DNA of 54,418 nt from NCBI RefSeq assembly GCF_016756745.1, contig NZ_JAESIH010000033.1:1-54418 (forward strand). Direction: 5' to 3'. The notes under the pieces are model-generated. The model searched no databases and was not told the origin of the DNA. It saw nothing but the letters and a program-made list of their open reading frames with translations. The position numbers were made by a program, and so were the translations under genes. Positions within the stretch are counted from its first letter, which is position 1. Every line of letters starts with the position of its first letter. Below, piece by piece: positions 35,725-43,792 of this stretch. The DNA comes from Aminivibrio sp. GTDB taxonomy: Bacteria > Synergistota > Synergistia > Synergistales > Aminobacteriaceae.

Positions 35725-36095
35725 GTGAGGTACGCCCCCGCCGTGACATCCTCAAACCGCTCCACCGTAGGGTCTTTCCCGGGGTGCAGGGTCACGGAGA
35801 GAATGTCGATCCTCCACGGGCCGGTCCACCCCCGGGTCTCCACGTACCGCCTTCCGGCCCGCACGAGACGCCCCAGCTTCCGGGGCCCCACGGACTCCTC
35901 TCCCCGCTGCATCCATCCTTCGGAGCGGGTCCTGACCTCCACCACCACGAGCTCCCCGCCTGAGAGGGCCACCAGATCAAGCTCCCCTCCCCTGAAGACC
36001 ACGTTGCGATCGAGTATCTTCCACCCCAGACCGGCAAGGAAGGCCGCGGCGATCTCCTCGCCCCGCCGTCCCCGTTCGAGATGTTCCGCCGTCAT
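35721..36095 (-). CDS. yraN: YraN (UPF0102) nuclease-like protein
   Basis: This 124-residue protein has the UPF0102 signature [16 protein letters not shown] and the nuclease-fold core [21 protein letters not shown], in which the last position of the PD-ExK-like motif is Arg rather than Lys. Genomes place it near rnhB, comM and dprA, and a role in DNA processing has been proposed. It is coupled by ATGA and GTGA overlaps to its neighbours on both sides. Confidence 0.9.
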   Translation of the reverse strand: MTAEHLERGRRGEEIAAAFLAGLGWKILDRNVVFRGGELDLVALSGGELVVVEVRTRSEGWMQRGEESVGPRKLGRLVRAGRRYVETRGWTGPWRIDILSVTLHPGKDPTVERFEDVTAGAYLT

Positions 36096-36370
36096 GGTTT
36101 TTCTCCTTTGTCGAGTTTGTAGATAAAGGCGAGAATTCGGGCCACGGCCTCGTAGAGTTCCGCCGGAATCTCTTCGCCGAGCTCCAGCACCATCAGGGCG
36201 CTCACGAGAACAGCGTCCTCCACCACGGGGACATCCGCCTCCCCGGCAAGCTCGAGGATTTTCTCCGCCACGTATCCCTTTCCCGAGGCGGTCACCCTCG
36301 GGGCGTCATCATGTTTTTCGTCGTACCGGACCGCCGCCGCCTGAAGCCGTTTCTTTCCCTTCCCGTTCAT
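36092..36370 (-). CDS. Stand-alone FlhB C-terminal-domain protein (YlqH/FhlB type)
   Basis: The 92-residue protein aligns with the cytoplasmic autocleavage domain of FlhB after the NPTH site. It has [31 protein letters not shown] and [13 protein letters not shown], but lacks membrane helices and an NPTH-like site. Bacillus YlqH has the same form and the same place beside rnhB and ylqG. A role in export-gate switching is known for FhlB proteins in other bacteria; here it is inferred. It overlaps yraN and the following FliK-like gene by four bases each. Confidence 0.88.
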   Translation of the reverse strand: MNGKGKKRLQAAAVRYDEKHDDAPRVTASGKGYVAEKILELAGEADVPVVEDAVLVSALMVLELGEEIPAELYEAVARILAFIYKLDKGEKP

Positions 36371-37422
36371 ACCGTTATGTCCAGCCCCCTGCAGGGAATC
36401 CGGGGCGCTCTCCGCCCCCGGGCCACGGTGATATGCTGCAGCGCCAGGGGAAGGTCGCCGAGCTGCTGCCGCAGAAGACGGCGGCGCATGCGGAAGATTT
36501 CGAATGTCTCGCTCCGCTCGGCCTTCAGGGTAACCCCGAGATTTTTGCCGTCGCTCTCCACGTCTCCCCCGACGGGCCCGATGCGGTCACCCTCCATCTC
36601 GAAGGAAATGGACCAGAAAGACTTTCCCTGCCGTTTCCAGGCCCCGGTGGTGATCCGTGCCGTGAGGGCCCCTTCCCCTTCGCCGGCCGGAAGAAGGGCG
36701 GGCGCGAGGAGGGACGGGTCGATCCCTTCCCGTGACGGCCTGGAAAGCAGGGCGTGCCCCCGGAGAAAGGCCGCCCGGTCGTCGTCTCCCTCCGTCATCT
36801 CTTTCAGGACAGCCAGGGGATTCTCACCCTTGGCCGCCCGGCTCCTGATTTCATCCCGCACCCTTTTCCACAGGGAAGCGGCGTCTTTTTCGCCGAGGCT
36901 GAAATACCATGCGAGGACCTGGACATTCCCCGCAGTGAGGGGAATGCCCCGGGCCCAGAGTTCCGCTAGGGGACCCGGCTGGGAGGGCAGACCGCCCATG
37001 CCGGCCCAGGCGCTTTTCAGGGAGGCGAGGGCCTGGCTGTCGAGGGGAAGCCCCCGGGAGAGAAGGGCGGAGGCCATTTCCCGGTCCCCCGCGGGGAGTT
37101 TTCCGAGAAGGGCCGCTTCCCCGTCGGAGAGGCGGAGGACCGGGATGTCGCCGGAGGCGTCCCACACGGCCCGGAAATGCTGCCCCGGGATGAGGGGAAG
37201 GTTGGCCCGGGCAAGAAGAGCCTGTCCGGCCACCCGGACAAGATAGGATCCCTCCTCCCGGGCTTCCAGGACGAGGCCGTTCACCACCGTGCCGTCGGCA
37301 ATCCGGGGAAGCTGGGTTCCCGGCTGCCTGGGGCTTCCGTCCACCCGGGGCTGGGTCTGCCCCTCGGGAAGGCCGGGACGGACCGACGGACCGGGGATGC
37401 CGCCGATGCCCTGGGCTGCCAT
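36367..37422 (-). CDS. FliK-like protein (YlqG type) next to the FlhB-domain gene
   Basis: The 351-residue protein begins with a proline- and glycine-rich stretch. A small beta domain follows (about 43-100) with VNGLVLEAREEGSYLVRVAGQ, then a helical middle and a C-terminal part. The C-terminal segment has a weak Flg_hook-like pattern (DGKNLGVTLKAERSETFEIF). The YlqG-YlqH pairing in Bacillus suggests a second FliK-FlhB-like couple. I rely mainly on synteny and the C-terminal pattern. Confidence 0.65.
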   Translation of the reverse strand: MAAQGIGGIPGPSVRPGLPEGQTQPRVDGSPRQPGTQLPRIADGTVVNGLVLEAREEGSYLVRVAGQALLARANLPLIPGQHFRAVWDASGDIPVLRLSDGEAALLGKLPAGDREMASALLSRGLPLDSQALASLKSAWAGMGGLPSQPGPLAELWARGIPLTAGNVQVLAWYFSLGEKDAASLWKRVRDEIRSRAAKGENPLAVLKEMTEGDDDRAAFLRGHALLSRPSREGIDPSLLAPALLPAGEGEGALTARITTGAWKRQGKSFWSISFEMEGDRIGPVGGDVESDGKNLGVTLKAERSETFEIFRMRRRLLRQQLGDLPLALQHITVARGRRAPRIPCRGLDITV

Positions 37423-38006
37423 CAGGGGGCCCTCCAGGTGAAGGTGGCCCTGTGGACCGGCGAAGGACCGAGAACCTCGAGGGCTTTTCTGTGGGCCGCC
37501 GTCGGGTATCCCTTGTGCTTTTTGAAACCATAGCCCGGATACAGGCCGTCAAGGATATCCATGACCCTGTCCCGGAGGACCTTGGCGGCCACGGAAGCGG
37601 CCGCCGCTGCGGGGACGAGGCTGTCGGCCTTCGGGAGGGGAATCTGGCGGAAGACACATCCCGGAAGGGGGAAGGTGCCGTCCACTATGACCGTGTCGAA
37701 GCAGGGGGGAAGCTTCTCCACGCTCCGCCCCATGGCCCAGAGAGACGCCCGGAGAATGTTCATTCCGTCGATCCTCGCCGGAGAGGCGGCCTGGGCCCGC
37801 CACTGAACTTTCAGAGAGAGCATCCGCTCAAAAAGGAATTCCCGCCTGCGGGGGGTGAGTTTCTTGGAATCGGTGAGCCCCAGGGAGAGCAGTTCCTCCT
37901 CCTGGGCAGGGGTCAGAACCGCAGCCGCGGCGACTACCGGCCCTGCGAGGGGGCCCCGTCCCGCTTCATCCGCTCCGGCGATCCTTCCCCATCGGTTCAG
38001 ATCCAT
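37422..38006 (-). CDS. rnhB: RnhB, ribonuclease HII
   Basis: I choose the ATG at 38006, giving 194 residues starting MDLNRWGRIAGADEAGRGPL; the upstream 61 residues of the open frame are rbgA read out of frame. The DEAG motif with Asp-Glu, the later Asp in VIVDGTFPLPG, and the AAASVAAKVLRDRVM segment fit RNase HII. The enzyme removes ribonucleotides and RNA primers from DNA. It overlaps rbgA by 10 bp and the FliK-like gene by one. Confidence 0.95.
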   Translation of the reverse strand: MDLNRWGRIAGADEAGRGPLAGPVVAAAAVLTPAQEEELLSLGLTDSKKLTPRRREFLFERMLSLKVQWRAQAASPARIDGMNILRASLWAMGRSVEKLPPCFDTVIVDGTFPLPGCVFRQIPLPKADSLVPAAAAASVAAKVLRDRVMDILDGLYPGYGFKKHKGYPTAAHRKALEVLGPSPVHRATFTWRAP

Positions 38007-38827
38007 GGCGAGTCCCCCGGCAGCTCCAGGGTCACCGGACCGAGCCGGCCGGTGGAAAAGGCCTCCACAAACTTGCGGCCTGCGGAGAGAATATCCACGG
38101 CCCCCCCGGAGACAAGGCACCCGAGCCGCCGTCCCAGCGCTTCGAGAATTTCCTCCCCTGAGAGCTCTTCCGGTGCGGGAACGCCCCACTTCTCCTCCAC
38201 CATGGCCCAGAGCCCCCGCCTCCGGAGTACCGAGATCAGGTCGAGGGCGATGAGATCATACCCCCCGATCACCTCTGACTTGCTGCTCCCGAGCCACGCG
38301 AGGCAGCGCTGTACTGAATCGCCTGAGCGGGGGTCCAGGATGCCCGGCGAATCCACCGCCAGGAACCCCTTTCCCTTGTACCAGGAGACTCCCCTGGTGA
38401 TTCCGGGAATGCCCCCCACCTGGGCGGAGGACTTGCCCACCAGGGCGTTCAGGAACATGGATTTACCCACGTTCGGTATGCCCACCACGGCCAGGCGGAC
38501 TTCCCTGTGGGAGGGTCCGAAGGGTGCAAGGTCCTTCCGTACCTGGTCCATCCGGGGCTTGAGCAGGTTCACCGCCCAGGCCTTTCCGCCCGAAGAGGCA
38601 AACCAGGAGAGCCAGGCAGCCGTGCCCTTCTCGTCGGCCAGGTCCTTCTTCGACAGTACCACGGCCACGGGACAGATCCGGGAGAGTTCATCCGTCAGGG
38701 GAGAGGACGTCACGAGGGGAGCCCGGGCATCCCGGACCTCCAGTATGATATCCAGCTTTTCGGCGAGTTCGGCGAGCTTCCGCTTCCCCTTCGCCATGTG
38801 GCCGGGATACCAGACGGTCCGTCCCAA
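37997..38827 (-). CDS. rbgA: RbgA (YlqF), 50S ribosome-assembly GTPase
   Basis: The 276-residue protein has the circularly permuted GTPase order: G4 LSKKDLAD, then G1 GIPNVGKSMF, G2 ITRG and G3 DSPGI. It begins with WYPGHMAKGKRK, the RbgA N-terminus. The C-terminal region matches the ANTAR-like helical domain that binds the 50S. Start TTG at 38827 lies directly after the lepB stop. RbgA is needed for late 50S assembly in Bacillus. Confidence 0.95.
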   Translation of the reverse strand: MGRTVWYPGHMAKGKRKLAELAEKLDIILEVRDARAPLVTSSPLTDELSRICPVAVVLSKKDLADEKGTAAWLSWFASSGGKAWAVNLLKPRMDQVRKDLAPFGPSHREVRLAVVGIPNVGKSMFLNALVGKSSAQVGGIPGITRGVSWYKGKGFLAVDSPGILDPRSGDSVQRCLAWLGSSKSEVIGGYDLIALDLISVLRRRGLWAMVEEKWGVPAPEELSGEEILEALGRRLGCLVSGGAVDILSAGRKFVEAFSTGRLGPVTLELPGDSPWI

Positions 38828-39370
38828 TCATTCCACCGTCCCGATCCTGTTCAGGGGCCAGTACCTGAAAAAAACCGGCCCTCGGATGTTCTGCTTCGGC
38901 ACGAATCCCCAGAACCGGCTGTCCTGCGAGTTCGGGCGGTTATCCCCCATGGCGAAGTAACTGCCCTCGGGAACCGTCACCGGAACCTCCTTGAAAATCG
39001 GCCCAGTCGTCAGGGAGAAGGAGTCGCGGTTCTTCACGTACTCCTCCCGGAGAGGCTGTCCGTTGACGTAGACTATCCCGGCCCGGATTTCGAGTACGTC
39101 TCCCGGAAGACCGATGATTCTTTTCACGAAATCCCGCTTGGGATCCACGGGATACTTGAAGACAAAAATCTGACCGCGCTTCGGCTCAGTGAAGTGATAC
39201 CAGAATTTTGCCACGAGAACGCGGTCGCCCACCTCGAGGGTGGGAATCATGGACCCGCTGGGGATCCAGAACGCCTGAACAACAAACGTACGGAGCACGA
39301 TAGCGAGGACGAGTGCCCACAGCACCGTCTCGATCGTCTCCCTCCACCATGGTTTTACAGCTGGCGCCAT
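38828..39370 (-). CDS. lepB: LepB, signal peptidase I
   Basis: The 180-residue protein has one N-terminal membrane helix (about 14-33). The catalytic Ser is in WIPSGSMIPTLEVGD (S40), the catalytic Lys in FVKRIIGLPGDVLEI (K83), and the box GDNRPNSQDSR follows. It removes signal peptides of exported proteins at the outer face of the membrane. The short length and single helix are typical of Gram-positive-style enzymes. Confidence 0.95.
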   Translation of the reverse strand: MAPAVKPWWRETIETVLWALVLAIVLRTFVVQAFWIPSGSMIPTLEVGDRVLVAKFWYHFTEPKRGQIFVFKYPVDPKRDFVKRIIGLPGDVLEIRAGIVYVNGQPLREEYVKNRDSFSLTTGPIFKEVPVTVPEGSYFAMGDNRPNSQDSRFWGFVPKQNIRGPVFFRYWPLNRIGTVE

Positions 39371-39394
39371 CAGGACAACCTCCGTTTCCTATGT

Positions 39395-39418
39395 GCGCTC
39401 CCGAAAAAACGGGAACGC
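39395..39418 (-). other. Hairpin in the lepB leader
   Basis: The minus strand reads GCGTTCCCG, a TTTTTT loop, CGGGAGCGC, a 9-bp stem with one G-U pair. It lies 25 bp upstream of the lepB start in the 82-bp gap after the prepilin-like gene. There is no T-tract after the stem, so it is not a standard terminator; a leader or mRNA-stability role is possible. Confidence 0.35.
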
Positions 39419-39452
39419 CGGTTTCTCTTTATACCCCGAAAGAAGGTGTCTT

Positions 39453-39968
39453 TCAATCCCGGGGAGGGTCATCCCTGTAGGATACCTTGCAGAAGGGGGT
39501 AACTACAATGTACTTGAGGGGGCGCCTCCGGTCCGGGGAAGATCCCGCCTCGATGGTGAACGCCGGAGAAATGGTGTTCCACTTCGGCGAGTAGGTGCAG
39601 AAGGCCGGAATGCCACTGTGATTCGTGAACCAGACGCGCCCCTTTCCGTCATAGATTTCTTCGCTTGCGTCGGCCCACTGTATCTTTAGTCTTTGCTGGG
39701 GCACGGAGGTGGAAAGCCTGAAGACAAAGGACCTGCCCGAGAGCAGGGCCTTGTGGAAGATCCGCTGCAGCCACTGGGCGGCGTACTTCCCCTCCCGGAC
39801 CGCCGTTTCGTCGGAAGGAGGCCCCGCAAAAGAGGAGACGAGAGCCACGGACGCTCCGCCGCCGAGGATGAGACAGATCGCCAGAACCGCCAGCAGTTCC
39901 GCCAGGGAGAAGGCCGAACCCAAAAAAAAGGGAGACCGGAAACGCCCCCCCTTTCCAGTACGCTCCAA
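39453..39968 (-). CDS. Prepilin-like (type II pseudopilin-type) protein
   Basis: I choose the TTG at 39968 with GGGAGG five bases upstream, directly after iorB; this gives 171 residues. The N-terminus, FFLGSAFSLAELLAVLAI, resembles the class III prepilin segment, with Glu at +5 of a mature FSLAE. The residue before the cut would be Ala rather than the usual Gly. One hydrophobic helix follows, then a soluble beta-rich domain with two cysteines. No other pilin, pilD or secretion gene is present, so this is an orphan. The longer open frame overlaps iorB. Confidence 0.7.
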   Translation of the reverse strand: MERTGKGGRFRSPFFLGSAFSLAELLAVLAICLILGGGASVALVSSFAGPPSDETAVREGKYAAQWLQRIFHKALLSGRSFVFRLSTSVPQQRLKIQWADASEEIYDGKGRVWFTNHSGIPAFCTYSPKWNTISPAFTIEAGSSPDRRRPLKYIVVTPFCKVSYRDDPPRD

Positions 39969-39970
39969 CC

Positions 39971-40534
39971 TTACCTCCCGCCGCTGATGGCCTCCGCCCC
40001 GAGTGCCAGGACCTTCATGTTGGCATCCTGGAATTGGGGAGGAGAAAGTTCCTTCACCGCCCGGGAGACCTCTCCTAAGGAAAGACCGCTCACCCCGGCG
40101 CCGCACATGGCCCCCATGAGGAGCACGTTAAGAAAGAGGAAATTTCCTCCCATGTGCTCCTTCAGCAGGGCATACCCTTCCAGGGAATGGACCGAGATCT
40201 CCCTGTCCCGGATCATTCCGGCGAGAGCGGAGTTCTCCAGGGCTGCCCGGTCGTGGACGTTCACCACGAGACTGCCCTTCTTCTTCAGGAAATGGAGGTT
40301 CCGCACCGCCTCGTTCTGGTCGAAGGCGAGGAGGATGTCCGCTTCTCCGGCCATGACGAGAGGACTCCGGTAATCCCCCACCTTGAAATGGCTGATCACC
40401 GACCCGCCCCGCTGGGCCATGCCGTGCACTTCGCTCCCGATGACGGATTCGCCCCGTTCGAGGGCGATCTTCCCGAGGACCTTGCTCGCGAAAAGAATGC
40501 CTTGGCCGCCGATGCCCACAATGACGTACTGCAT
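39971..40534 (-). CDS. iorB: IorB, indolepyruvate ferredoxin oxidoreductase beta subunit
   Basis: The 187-residue protein begins YVIVGIGGQGILFASKVLG and has EVHGMAQRGGSVISHFKVG, the pattern of the gamma-type domain of 2-oxoacid:ferredoxin oxidoreductases. With IorA it oxidises arylpyruvates, made from aromatic amino acids by transamination, to arylacetyl-CoA, reducing ferredoxin. It starts one base after iorA. Confidence 0.95.
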   Translation of the reverse strand: MQYVIVGIGGQGILFASKVLGKIALERGESVIGSEVHGMAQRGGSVISHFKVGDYRSPLVMAGEADILLAFDQNEAVRNLHFLKKKGSLVVNVHDRAALENSALAGMIRDREISVHSLEGYALLKEHMGGNFLFLNVLLMGAMCGAGVSGLSLGEVSRAVKELSPPQFQDANMKVLALGAEAISGGR

Positions 40535-40535
40535 G

Positions 40536-42416
40536 TTATTCTCCCTCCCCGGAAATTTCCCCTATGGCCCCGTGGGGGCAGACGGAAACACAGACCCCGC
40601 AGGACACGCAAAACCGCTCGTCGATGTATGCCTTGCTCTTCTTCTCATCGAAGACGAGGCCGGGACAGTTGAAGAAATTGATGCAGAACTTGCAGCCGAT
40701 GCACTTTTCCGGGTCCACCTTCACCTGGACCGCCGATTGCTGGGGACGGAGGAGCATGCAGGGATGCCTGAAAATGATCACCGCCGGTTCCGAGCGTGAT
40801 TTCGCGTGCTCCCAGGCTTCCTTCACCGCTTCCTTTCCAGCGCCGACGTCATAGGCCTCGATAGTCCTGACGAAGGTCACGCCGCAGCCCCTGCAGACGG
40901 CCTCGATATCCACTTTCCGGCCTGCGTCTCCCTTCCTGAGCTTTTCGCCCACCGCCGGGTTCGCCTGTCCGCCCGTCATGGCGGTGGTGCTGTTGTCCAG
41001 TATGGCGAGAACGAAAGCATGCCTGTTGTAAACGGCACTCGCCAGACCGGGCAGCCCCATGTGGAAAAAGGTGGAATCCCCGATGGTGCTCACGATGGGG
41101 CGTTCCATCCCCGCAGCCTTGTGGACAAGGAAAAATCCGGATCCCATGGTTACCGAGGCTCCCATGTCCATCACGGCATCCACTGCCTTCTGGTTTACTC
41201 CGAGGGTATAACAGCCGATGTCCGAGGGGTTTACCGCGTTGGGCAGGGCCTGCCTGATGGAAAAAAAGCTCGCCCGGTGGGGGCACCCGGGGCAGAGCAT
41301 GGGCTTCCTGGGGGTGATCTTCAGCTCCTCCATGGCTTGTCTGAGAAGGGGCGATCCTTCCCCTGCGGGATGATCCATCCCGAGGATCTTTGCGAGAATG
41401 TCCGCGACAGTCTCCGGAAGAAGCTCTCCGGCCCCGGGAACGATCCCGTTCCACCGGCCGAGGATGCCCGTTCTGTCGGGAAGCTGCATTTCCATCACCG
41501 GGTATGTTTCTTCGAGGAAAAGCACCTTCGGTTGGCGGGAGATGAAATCGGTCACCATCTTCACCGGCAGGGGATGGGGCGTGCCGATCTTGAGCACCGC
41601 CACATCCTCCCGGCCCCACCCCTTCAGGATGTCGCTGACTACGGAAAAGCAGACCCCGGAGGCCACGATGCCCAGGACGCTCTTTTCCTTCGAGGGGACT
41701 TCGTAGTTGTACTTTTCGAACTCCGTCTCGAAGGCAGCCCGAATCTCCTCCACCTTGGCGTTCAGCCGGGGATGGTTCACCTTCACGCTGGCGGGAAGGC
41801 AGACCCACCGGGAGGGTTCCTTGTCGAACTTCACCTGCCCCTTCGGCGGACGAAGCTCACCGAGCTCCACGTCCTGGCGGCAGTGGTCCACCCGGACACT
41901 AGGGCGGAGCATTGTGATGATGCCGAACCGCTCGGAAAGGTCGAAGGCGTCGAAGACCATCTCCCTCGCCTCTGCGGCGGAACAGGGATCGAAGCAGGGG
42001 ACCTTGGCGAACATGGCGAAATAGCGGCTGTCCTGTTCAGTCTGGGAGCTGTGGGGCCCCGGATCGTCGGCCACGACGAGAAGCATACCGCCCTTGAGCT
42101 GGAAGTGGGCGGCGCTCATGAAGGGGTCGGCCGCCACGTTCAGCCCCACCTGCTTCATGACGGCACAGGAGCGGGCGCCGGTGAAGGAGGCGGCGGCGGC
42201 CACCTCAAAGGCCACCTTTTCGTTCACGCCCCACTCGACCGCCATGGGGGAGCCCAGTTCGTCGGCGAACTTCGCCACCGCAGGCAGTATTTCGGACGAT
42301 GGCGTTCCCGGGTAGGCGGACGCCACAAGACACCCCGCTTCAACAATTCCCCTGGCGATTGCCTCGTTTCCCAACAGTATGGCTTTCGTGCTCACTGTAC
42401 GCGACACCTCCGTCAT
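40536..42416 (-). CDS. iorA: IorA, indolepyruvate ferredoxin oxidoreductase alpha subunit
   Basis: I choose ATG 42416, overlapping the thioesterase stop (ATGA), giving 626 residues. It has the pyrimidine-binding domain (from about residue 10), a middle domain, and the TPP-binding region with IGDSTFFHMGLPGL and ILDNSTTAMTGGQ. The C-terminus carries two 4Fe-4S clusters (CIGCKFCINFFNC, CVSCGVCVSVCP). It carries out TPP-dependent oxidative decarboxylation of aryl-2-oxoacids, typical of amino-acid fermenters. Confidence 0.95.
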   Translation of the reverse strand: MTEVSRTVSTKAILLGNEAIARGIVEAGCLVASAYPGTPSSEILPAVAKFADELGSPMAVEWGVNEKVAFEVAAAASFTGARSCAVMKQVGLNVAADPFMSAAHFQLKGGMLLVVADDPGPHSSQTEQDSRYFAMFAKVPCFDPCSAAEAREMVFDAFDLSERFGIITMLRPSVRVDHCRQDVELGELRPPKGQVKFDKEPSRWVCLPASVKVNHPRLNAKVEEIRAAFETEFEKYNYEVPSKEKSVLGIVASGVCFSVVSDILKGWGREDVAVLKIGTPHPLPVKMVTDFISRQPKVLFLEETYPVMEMQLPDRTGILGRWNGIVPGAGELLPETVADILAKILGMDHPAGEGSPLLRQAMEELKITPRKPMLCPGCPHRASFFSIRQALPNAVNPSDIGCYTLGVNQKAVDAVMDMGASVTMGSGFFLVHKAAGMERPIVSTIGDSTFFHMGLPGLASAVYNRHAFVLAILDNSTTAMTGGQANPAVGEKLRKGDAGRKVDIEAVCRGCGVTFVRTIEAYDVGAGKEAVKEAWEHAKSRSEPAVIIFRHPCMLLRPQQSAVQVKVDPEKCIGCKFCINFFNCPGLVFDEKKSKAYIDERFCVSCGVCVSVCPHGAIGEISGEGE

Positions 42417-42823
42417 CCCGCCAGCGCCTCGATCCACCGGCGCAGGGGGTTATCTCCTCTCAGAAGCCTTCCGTTCCGATCCACGAAGGCATGACGGGTC
42501 CATCCCGAAGCGATGGGCTTGCCGTCGGCGGCCCGTTCAATGCGGCATTCAAAAACTATGGACGATGCCTTCACTTCACCGATTTTCGTGAAAATTGTAA
42601 TTTCGTCCTCGTACCTGGCAGGATGCTTGTAGCGGCAGTGGGATTCCACCACGGGAAGGAAAATACCCTCATCCTCCCAGTCGGCGTAGGATTTTCCGTG
42701 GGCGCGGCAGAATTCCGTCCGGCCCACCTCGAACCAGTAGAGATAATTTGCGTAATAGGCGACTCCCATCCGATCGGTATCGCCGTACCTGACCCTCAGG
42801 GCGTACGGATATTCGGAGGACAT
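42413..42823 (-). CDS. YbgC/4HBT hotdog acyl-CoA thioesterase
   Basis: The 136-residue hotdog protein contains VRYGDTDRMGVAYYANYLYW, the catalytic Asp-containing signature of the 4-hydroxybenzoyl-CoA thioesterase family, and SWTR-like residues near the C-terminus. It is the first gene of the ior transcript. An arylacetyl-CoA released by IorAB would be a sensible substrate, which is an inference from the operon. Confidence 0.88.
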   Translation of the reverse strand: MSSEYPYALRVRYGDTDRMGVAYYANYLYWFEVGRTEFCRAHGKSYADWEDEGIFLPVVESHCRYKHPARYEDEITIFTKIGEVKASSIVFECRIERAADGKPIASGWTRHAFVDRNGRLLRGDNPLRRWIEALAG

Positions 42824-42919
42824 CGGAATTACCTCCTCTGCGGTGCGGATTTCTTCCTCCCGGGGAAAGACAGCGGAAAATACTCAGGAGTTAGGGAGGC
42901 AAGTGCGGTTTTTTCTGTG

Positions 42920-42948
42920 ATTATATACAAATTTGCACCTGGGGGCAA
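42920..42948 (-). promoter_or_regulatory. Promoter of the thioesterase-iorA-iorB unit
   Basis: On the minus strand TTGCCC and a perfect TATAAT are separated by exactly 17 bp. The -10 box lies about 97 bp upstream of the thioesterase start. It lies next to the left end of the first MITE-like element (42963), so the element sits immediately upstream of the -35 box. Confidence 0.75.
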
Positions 42949-42962
42949 GAATTTTTTATCAT

Positions 42963-43218
42963 CCTAAATCCGCAGGCAGCGGGGAGTGTCACCGGGGAAC
43001 GCTTGGGCGGGGGGTGCAGATTGTCGTCCTTGACAACTGCCCAAGCGATCAACACGGCTCCCTGCGTTCGCCGGTTGCCTGCTTGTGAAACCGACATCCG
43101 TGTCGGTTTCTCTCCCCCGGGCGCCCTCCCCCAGGGGATAATCTCTTCGCCCCTGGCGGGGCGAATTCACCTTATGCCCGGCGACATTCCCTCTGCCTGA
43201 AAAATTTGCGGATTTAGG
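42963..43218. mobile_element. MITE-like element, copy 1 (256 bp)
   Basis: This 256-bp segment matches the segment at 44860-45115 with only a few substitutions. The left end is CCTAAATCCGCAGG and the right end is its inverse with two mismatches. Flanking it directly are ATCAT on both sides (42958-42962 and 43219-43223), a 5-bp target duplication. Inside are hairpins AACCGACA-TGTCGGTT and TTCGCCCC-GGGGCGAA, and a longer GCTTGG-CCAAGC stem. It encodes no credible protein, fitting a non-autonomous element. The region 42824-43253 otherwise holds only a promoter. Confidence 0.82.
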
Positions 43219-43253
43219 ATCATCCTGATGGCTTCAGGATCGAGAAATTATTA

Positions 43254-43667
43254 TCACCTGCATTTGTTCATGTGGGCGGCCATGAGGCAGTCCGACGGCA
43301 CCACATCATATCCTTTCCCCTCCAGCTCTGCGGCGAGTTCTTCATTCTCCGCCCCCGGCTGGAACCAGACCACGGGCCGTGAAGACAGCTTCTCCAGGTC
43401 GGCCGCCACATTTTCCTGCTGTTTCGCCGAAAGGAACAGGGCGACCACGTCAACCTCACCTTCGAGAAATTCGAGCCCGGCAACGCAGGGTCTCCCCAGG
43501 ATCTCCGTCCCCGCATACCCTGGATTCACGGGGTAGAGGGTGAAGCCCGCCCCCGCAAGATAACTCATGACCCGGAAGACGGGGCGGTCCTCCTTCGGCG
43601 AGGCTCCCACCACCGCCACCCTTGACGGAGTGCATACGAACCTCTCAAGAATCTCTTCTTTTTTCAC
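43254..43667 (-). CDS. CoA-binding domain protein (YccU family)
   Basis: The 137-residue protein has a CoA_binding_2 Rossmann fold. It shows the family patterns RVAVVGASPKEDRPVFRVM and YPVNPGYAGTEILG, followed by VDVVALFLSAKQ and VVWFQPGAENEE. Such proteins bind CoA; no enzyme activity is settled. GTG at 43667 has GAGGTGAT upstream. The gene is a single-gene unit between a MITE-like copy and tRNA-Ser on the opposite strand. Confidence 0.9.
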   Translation of the reverse strand: MKKEEILERFVCTPSRVAVVGASPKEDRPVFRVMSYLAGAGFTLYPVNPGYAGTEILGRPCVAGLEFLEGEVDVVALFLSAKQQENVAADLEKLSSRPVVWFQPGAENEELAAELEGKGYDVVPSDCLMAAHMNKCR

Positions 43668-43707
43668 CAGGAATCACCTCACGAGAAAAATCGGTCCACT
43701 CCCGACC

Positions 43708-43713
43708 ATTATA
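43708..43713 (-). promoter_or_regulatory. Possible -10 box of the CoA-binding protein gene
   Basis: A perfect TATAAT lies about 40 bp upstream of the GTG start on the minus strand. I see no good -35 box at the usual distance, so the call is tentative. Confidence 0.35.
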
Positions 43714-43750
43714 CTCTCCGCAGAATTCGCCTGCGTCGCTCCTTCATCCG

Positions 43751-43779
43751 TTGGCAACAACGGAAAATACATGTATAAT
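43751..43779 (+). promoter_or_regulatory. Promoter of tRNA-Ser
   Basis: TTGGCA and TATAAT are separated by exactly 17 bp, ending 13 bp before the tRNA start. This is one of the two strongest sigma-A-type promoters in the window. Confidence 0.8.
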
Positions 43780-43792
43780 CTCCTCGTTCCGC

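Noticed and set aside
38007-38189. 61-residue extension of rnhB
   Set aside because: It is rbgA read in another frame; RNase HII proteins start at the DEAG-proximal Met.
43003-43200. A 65-residue frame present in both MITE-like copies
   Set aside because: It has no good ribosome site and no recognisable domain. Both frames are kept only because the copies are nearly identical; I treat it as a chance frame in a non-coding element.
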